NCBI RefSeq assembly: GCF_002412165.1
Contig: NZ_NXIA01000002.1
Location: 248,001 to 312,000 of the forward strand
Direction: 5' to 3'
From: Curtobacterium sp. 'Ferrero'
GTDB lineage: Bacteria; Actinomycetota; Actinomycetes; Actinomycetales; Microbacteriaceae
DNA length: 64,000 bases
Each line of letters begins with the position of its first letter. Position 1 is the first letter of the stretch. The translations under genes were made by a program, and so were the position numbers. Shown one piece after another: positions 61,779-64,000 of the stretch. The notes under the pieces are model-generated. The model was not told the DNA's origin. It worked only from the letters and a program-made list of their open reading frames with translations, and ran no database searches.

Positions 61779-61838
61779 CGCCCTGCCGTGGTGCTCGCAC
61801 TCGGTGGAAGATCGTCCCGGACCCTGTACCGTCGTTGC

Positions 61839-63146
61839 GTGCGTATCTCTGTGATCGGCTGCGGCTACCTCGGTGCCGTGCACGCCGCCTCCATGGCAAA
61901 GCTCGGACACGACGTCGTCGCGGTGGACGTCGACCCCGTCAAGATCGACCGGCTCGCCGCGGGCGAGGCGCCGTTCTTCGAGCCCGGCCTGCCCGAGATC
62001 CTGGCCGAGGCGCTCGCCTCGGGCCGCATCCGCTTCACGACCGACATGGCCGAGGTCGCCGGCGCGGACGTGCACTTCCTCGCGGTCGGCACCCCGCAGG
62101 GACCGACCGGCGCCGCCGACCTGACCTACGTCGACGCCGCCGTCGCCGCGCTGACCCCGCACCTGTCGGCGGGCGAGTTCGTCGTCGGCAAGTCCACCGT
62201 CCCCGTCGGCACGGCCGCGCGGCTGGCGGGCGAGGTCGAGCAGGCGGTGCCGGGCGCGACGCTCGTCTGGAACCCGGAGTTCCTGCGCGAGGGCTTCGCG
62301 GTGCAGGACACCATCTCGCCGGACCGGCTGGTCTACGGCGTGCCGGCGGGGGAGCGGGGCGAGGCGGCCACAGCGGCCCTCGACGAGGTGTACGCGTCGG
62401 CGCTCGCCGAGGGCACGCCACGGCTCGTGGTCGACCTGCCCACGGCCGAGCTGGTCAAGGTCAGCGCGAACGCGTTCCTGGCGACGAAGATCTCCTTCAT
62501 CAACGCCATGGCCGAGATCGCCGAGGTCGTCGGGGCGGACGTGACCGCCCTGGCGGACGCCATCGGCCACGACGCCCGCATCGGCCGGAAGTTCCTCAAC
62601 GCCGGGCTCGGGTTCGGCGGCGGCTGCCTGCCGAAGGACATCCGTGCGTTCCAGGCGCGCGCCGACGAGCTCGGCGTGCCCGAGTCGCTGGCGTTCCTGG
62701 CCGACGTCGACGCGATCAACCTCCGTCGTCGCGAGCGGGTCGTCACCATGGCGCAGGAGGCGCTCGGCGGCGACGTCGCCGGCAAGCGCGTCGCCGTGCT
62801 CGGGCTGGCGTTCAAGCCGAACTCGGACGACGTGCGCGACTCCCCGTCGCTCGACATCGCCGGTCGGCTGCACGAGCTCGGCGCGCACGTCGCCGCGTAC
62901 GACCCCGAGGCCGTCGGGACCGCCGGCCGGGTGCACCCCGAGCTCGACTACGTCGACGGCGTCACCGCGGCGGTGACGGGCGCCGACCTGGTCCTCGTAC
63001 TCACCGAGTGGACCGAGTTCCGAGAGCTCGACCCGACCGAGGTCGCCGCGCTCGTGGCCACGCCGTCCGTGATCGACGGCCGCAACTGCCTCGACCGCGA
63101 CGCGTGGACCGCCGCCGGCTTCACCTACCGGGGCATGGGCCGCTGA
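61839..63146 (+). CDS. ugd: UDP-glucose 6-dehydrogenase
   Basis: 435 residues from GTG 61839. The Rossmann motif is RISVIGCGYLGAVHAASMA. The catalytic Cys263 lies in LGFGGGCLPKDIRAF. WNPEFLREGFAVQDT and VLGLAFKPNSDDVRDSP are the other family blocks. It oxidises UDP-glucose twice to UDP-glucuronate for cell-surface polymers. A membrane glycosyltransferase starts 37 bp downstream. Confidence 0.95.
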   Translation: MRISVIGCGYLGAVHAASMAKLGHDVVAVDVDPVKIDRLAAGEAPFFEPGLPEILAEALASGRIRFTTDMAEVAGADVHFLAVGTPQGPTGAADLTYVDAAVAALTPHLSAGEFVVGKSTVPVGTAARLAGEVEQAVPGATLVWNPEFLREGFAVQDTISPDRLVYGVPAGERGEAATAALDEVYASALAEGTPRLVVDLPTAELVKVSANAFLATKISFINAMAEIAEVVGADVTALADAIGHDARIGRKFLNAGLGFGGGCLPKDIRAFQARADELGVPESLAFLADVDAINLRRRERVVTMAQEALGGDVAGKRVAVLGLAFKPNSDDVRDSPSLDIAGRLHELGAHVAAYDPEAVGTAGRVHPELDYVDGVTAAVTGADLVLVLTEWTEFRELDPTEVAALVATPSVIDGRNCLDRDAWTAAGFTYRGMGR

Positions 63147-63183
63147 CCCCGGTCCCGCCAGCACGACGCACGACGGGAGACGC

Positions 63184-64000
63184 ATGACGATCGCGAGCAC
63201 GACCGTCACCGACCGACCGATCGGACCGCGCGTGCGCGCTGACGGTGCCCGACGACGCCTGCCGGGCCGGTTCCACGAGGGACGGCACCCGTCGACCCGT
63301 TCGGTGGTGCTCAACGCGGTGCTCGTGCTCGCCGTCGCCGTGCTCCTCGCGGTCGTCACCTACCGGACGCGCATCCTCGTCACGAACATCGACGGCGTCT
63401 CGTACATGTCGATCGCCGAGCAGTACGCGTCCTGGCACTGGGCCGACGCCGTGAACGGGTACTGGTCGCCGATGGTGTCGTGGCTCATGGCGCCGCTCAT
63501 CGGGATCGGCCTCGGCCCGACGACCTCGTTCGGGATCGTCAACCTGCTCGCGTGCGTCGCGATCGCCGGCGTCGGGGCGTGGCTGCTGCTCCGCACCACC
63601 GGCAACGGCTGGACGGCGGCCTGGTACACGGTCGCAGTGACCCCGCTCCTCATCGCGGACGTCAGCCTGCAGACGCCCGACGTGCTCGTGCTCCTGTGGA
63701 GCCTGGTGTTCGTGTGGGCCCTGCTCGCGGCGGACCGCGCTTGGCACGGGTCGGTCCGGCGGATCGTCCGGATCGGGGTCCTGCTCGGGCTCGTGTGCGC
63801 GATCGGGTACTGCACGAAGGCGTTCCTCGTCCCGGTCTTCCTCGTGGTCGTGCCGCTGTGGGCGCTCATCCGCTGGTACCAGGACCGGCGCGGGCAGCGG
63901 GAGCGCCGATCGCTGCTGCTGCCGGCGGTGGCGCTCGCGGCCGTCGTGGTCTTCTCGGCGCCGTGGGTGATCGCCCTGTCCGTCAAGTTCGGCGGTGTCG
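63184..64000 (+). CDS. GT-C membrane glycosyltransferase (GT39/ArnT-like), 3' truncated
   Basis: The frame runs open to the window end (272 residues seen). After a basic cytoplasmic N-terminus a helix (NAVLVLAVAVLLAVVTYRT) leads into NIDGVSYMSIAEQYASWHW and GYWSPMVSWLMAPLIG, the first periplasmic loop of GT-C enzymes with its Asp. More helices follow. Such proteins transfer lipid-linked sugars or act on cell-wall polymers. Likely co-transcribed with ugd. Confidence 0.8.
   Translation, partial: MTIASTTVTDRPIGPRVRADGARRRLPGRFHEGRHPSTRSVVLNAVLVLAVAVLLAVVTYRTRILVTNIDGVSYMSIAEQYASWHWADAVNGYWSPMVSWLMAPLIGIGLGPTTSFGIVNLLACVAIAGVGAWLLLRTTGNGWTAAWYTVAVTPLLIADVSLQTPDVLVLLWSLVFVWALLAADRAWHGSVRRIVRIGVLLGLVCAIGYCTKAFLVPVFLVVVPLWALIRWYQDRRGQRERRSLLLPAVALAAVVVFSAPWVIALSVKFGGV

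Overview
The window is GC-rich (roughly 70% by eye) and densely coding, with many GTG starts and frequent 4-nt start/stop overlaps. It carries typically actinobacterial genes: an acyl-CoA carboxylase with a small epsilon subunit, a four-gene succinate dehydrogenase, an actinobacterial-style mannitol/general PTS locus and WXG/TNT-type polymorphic toxins. By gene content I infer a Microbacteriaceae chromosome, possibly Curtobacterium. I could not confirm this by a search, and no rRNA or tRNA gene was seen.

Layout. 1-9.6 kb holds housekeeping and transport genes: the 3' end of a succinate-semialdehyde dehydrogenase, an HTH regulator with an ABC exporter, an MFS symporter, ribD-ribA, trpS with an acetyltransferase, exonuclease III and a small conserved protein. 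9.8-16.2 kb is a complete mannitol PTS locus: HPr, a DeoR regulator, enzyme I, EIICB, EIIA and mannitol-1-phosphate 5-dehydrogenase. 16.3-31 kb is an accessory region built around a 754-aa WXG-like toxin with a C-terminal TNT (NAD+ glycohydrolase) domain. Behind it lie about 10 kb of repeated immunity-like genes, orphan toxin 3' ends and a minus-strand family of short TNT-like proteins, several of them broken. Two DUF805 membrane proteins and a quinone oxidoreductase are embedded there.

31-34.5 kb encodes succinate dehydrogenase (sdhCDAB). 34.6-37.1 kb has a GT4 glycosyltransferase divergent from mannose-1-phosphate guanylyltransferase. 37.3-49.1 kb is a nucleoside uptake and salvage block: a BMP-family lipoprotein, ABC ATPase, two permeases, cytidine deaminase, thymidine phosphorylase, adenosine deaminase, PTS IIA and IIB without IIC, purine nucleoside phosphorylase and a phosphohexomutase. 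49.1-50.3 kb is a single AbiEi/DUF559-like gene between two 63-bp inverted hairpin copies.

50.3-61.8 kb links the biotin-dependent acyl-CoA carboxylase subunits (alpha; beta plus epsilon) and biotin ligase, with Maf, a TRAM-domain RNA methyltransferase and a two-component system with a third membrane partner in between. The window ends with UDP-glucose dehydrogenase and the start of a GT-C membrane glycosyltransferase.

Two structural themes stand out. First, a dispersed palindrome with core GGGAGGC(A/G)CGGTG serves as the intergenic terminator at several convergent or tandem gene ends, and one copy lies in frame inside maf. Second, the toxin region has expanded by duplicating whole modules (small immunity gene, toxin tail, larger immunity gene, convergent TNT-like gene), leaving copies in different stages of decay.
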